NCBI GenBank assembly: GCA_903912585.1
Contig: CAIWHY010000053.1
Location: 1-13,133 of the forward strand
Direction of reading: 5' to 3'
Length of the DNA stretch: 13,133 bases
Source: an uncultured Thermoleophilia bacterium
Lineage (GTDB): Bacteria; Actinomycetota; Thermoleophilia; UBA2241
A program made the translations under genes and the position numbers. Below, piece by piece: positions 13,020 through 13,133 of this stretch (within the stretch, counting starts at the first letter, position 1; each line of letters starts with the position of its first letter). Under the pieces are notes generated by a model that did not search any database, had not been told where the DNA came from, and was given only the letters and a program-made list of their open reading frames with translations.

Positions 13020-13133
13020 CCGGGTCGCGACTCCCTCTCCGTTTCGGCGGCGGCCGGTACACCGGGCGGCCGCCGGTCCCGAAGCTCTTCTTTCAGCCTG
13101 AGGCTCTCTCGCGCCCGCTCTCCGAGCTCGAAC
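13016..13133 (+). CDS. recG: Probable start of ATP-dependent DNA helicase RecG, 3'-truncated by window end
   Basis: A frame opens at GTG 13016, overlapping the degV stop (GTGA), and stays open for 39 codons to the window end. The last residues read ALSRPLSELE, which resembles the segment just before the GVGP motif of the RecG N-terminal wedge domain. recG also follows the yloU-fakA region in Bacillus and many other bacteria. The first 28 residues are Gly/Arg/Pro-rich and uninformative, and no other start codon lies in this frame within the visible part. With no helicase motif in view, the call is by context and a short resemblance. Confidence 0.5.
   Translation, partial: MTGSRLPLRFGGGRYTGRPPVPKLFFQPEALSRPLSELE

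Noticed and set aside
1..13133. CRISPR arrays, insertion sequences, tRNAs, phage genes, toxin-antitoxin pairs
   Set aside because: No direct repeat array, transposase-like protein, cloverleaf or such gene pair was seen on either strand. The content is housekeeping.

Overview
This is a GC-rich, densely packed stretch of bacterial chromosome that reads as core genome. I see no mobile element, CRISPR array, tRNA or rRNA. Gene content and order suggest an actinobacterium, perhaps a deep-branching class such as Thermoleophilia. The grounds are the strong G/C third-position bias, many GTG/TTG starts, the priA-def-fmt-rsmB-rpe-rib order, and a helicase-competent PriA. The taxonomic placement is inference.

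Left block, + strand (1-5337): the 3' part of priA (cut by the window edge), then def, fmt, rsmB and rpe. These cover replication restart, N-formyl-Met metabolism (fmt adds the formyl group, def removes it), 16S rRNA m5C methylation and the pentose phosphate epimerase. Genes abut or overlap by a few bases (fmt/rsmB share GTGA). A -10-like box sits directly before def, and another lies just after rsmB.

Central block, + strand (5310-9043): a complete riboflavin operon. A promoter whose TATAAT overlaps the rpe stop codon drives an FMN riboswitch. The aptamer is followed by an intrinsic terminator whose T-run touches the ribD start. Then come ribD, ribE, ribBA and ribH. Together they encode the whole pathway from GTP and ribulose 5-phosphate to riboflavin except the unlinked dephosphorylation step. 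rpe, immediately upstream, interconverts ribulose 5-phosphate and xylulose 5-phosphate and so acts on the RibB substrate.

Minus-strand island (9050-9883): a small single-pass membrane protein of unknown function, convergent with ribH, and rpmB (ribosomal protein L28, zinc-ribbon type) with its own terminator. The 300 bases between their coding regions (9326-9625) hold the rpmB terminator, a second hairpin, and a promoter and near-palindrome for the small membrane gene. I see no convincing gene in them.

Right block, + strand (9832-13133): a promoter divergent from rpmB precedes a DUF1858-type small CxxC protein, an Asp23/YloU-family protein, a FakA-like DhaL-domain kinase, a DegV/FakB-like fatty-acid-binding protein, and what looks like the first codons of recG (cut by the window end). 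The order rpmB, divergent yloU, fakA, then recG further on matches the Bacillus arrangement. The block probably makes a fatty acid kinase (FakA plus FakB) that phosphorylates exogenous fatty acids. The DUF1858 gene at its head is the least expected member.

No obviously new multi-gene system is visible. The points most worth a second look are the riboswitch expression platform, the loss of the catalytic Asn in Fmt, the DUF1858 gene in the Fak operon, and the promoter-palindrome unit of the small membrane protein.
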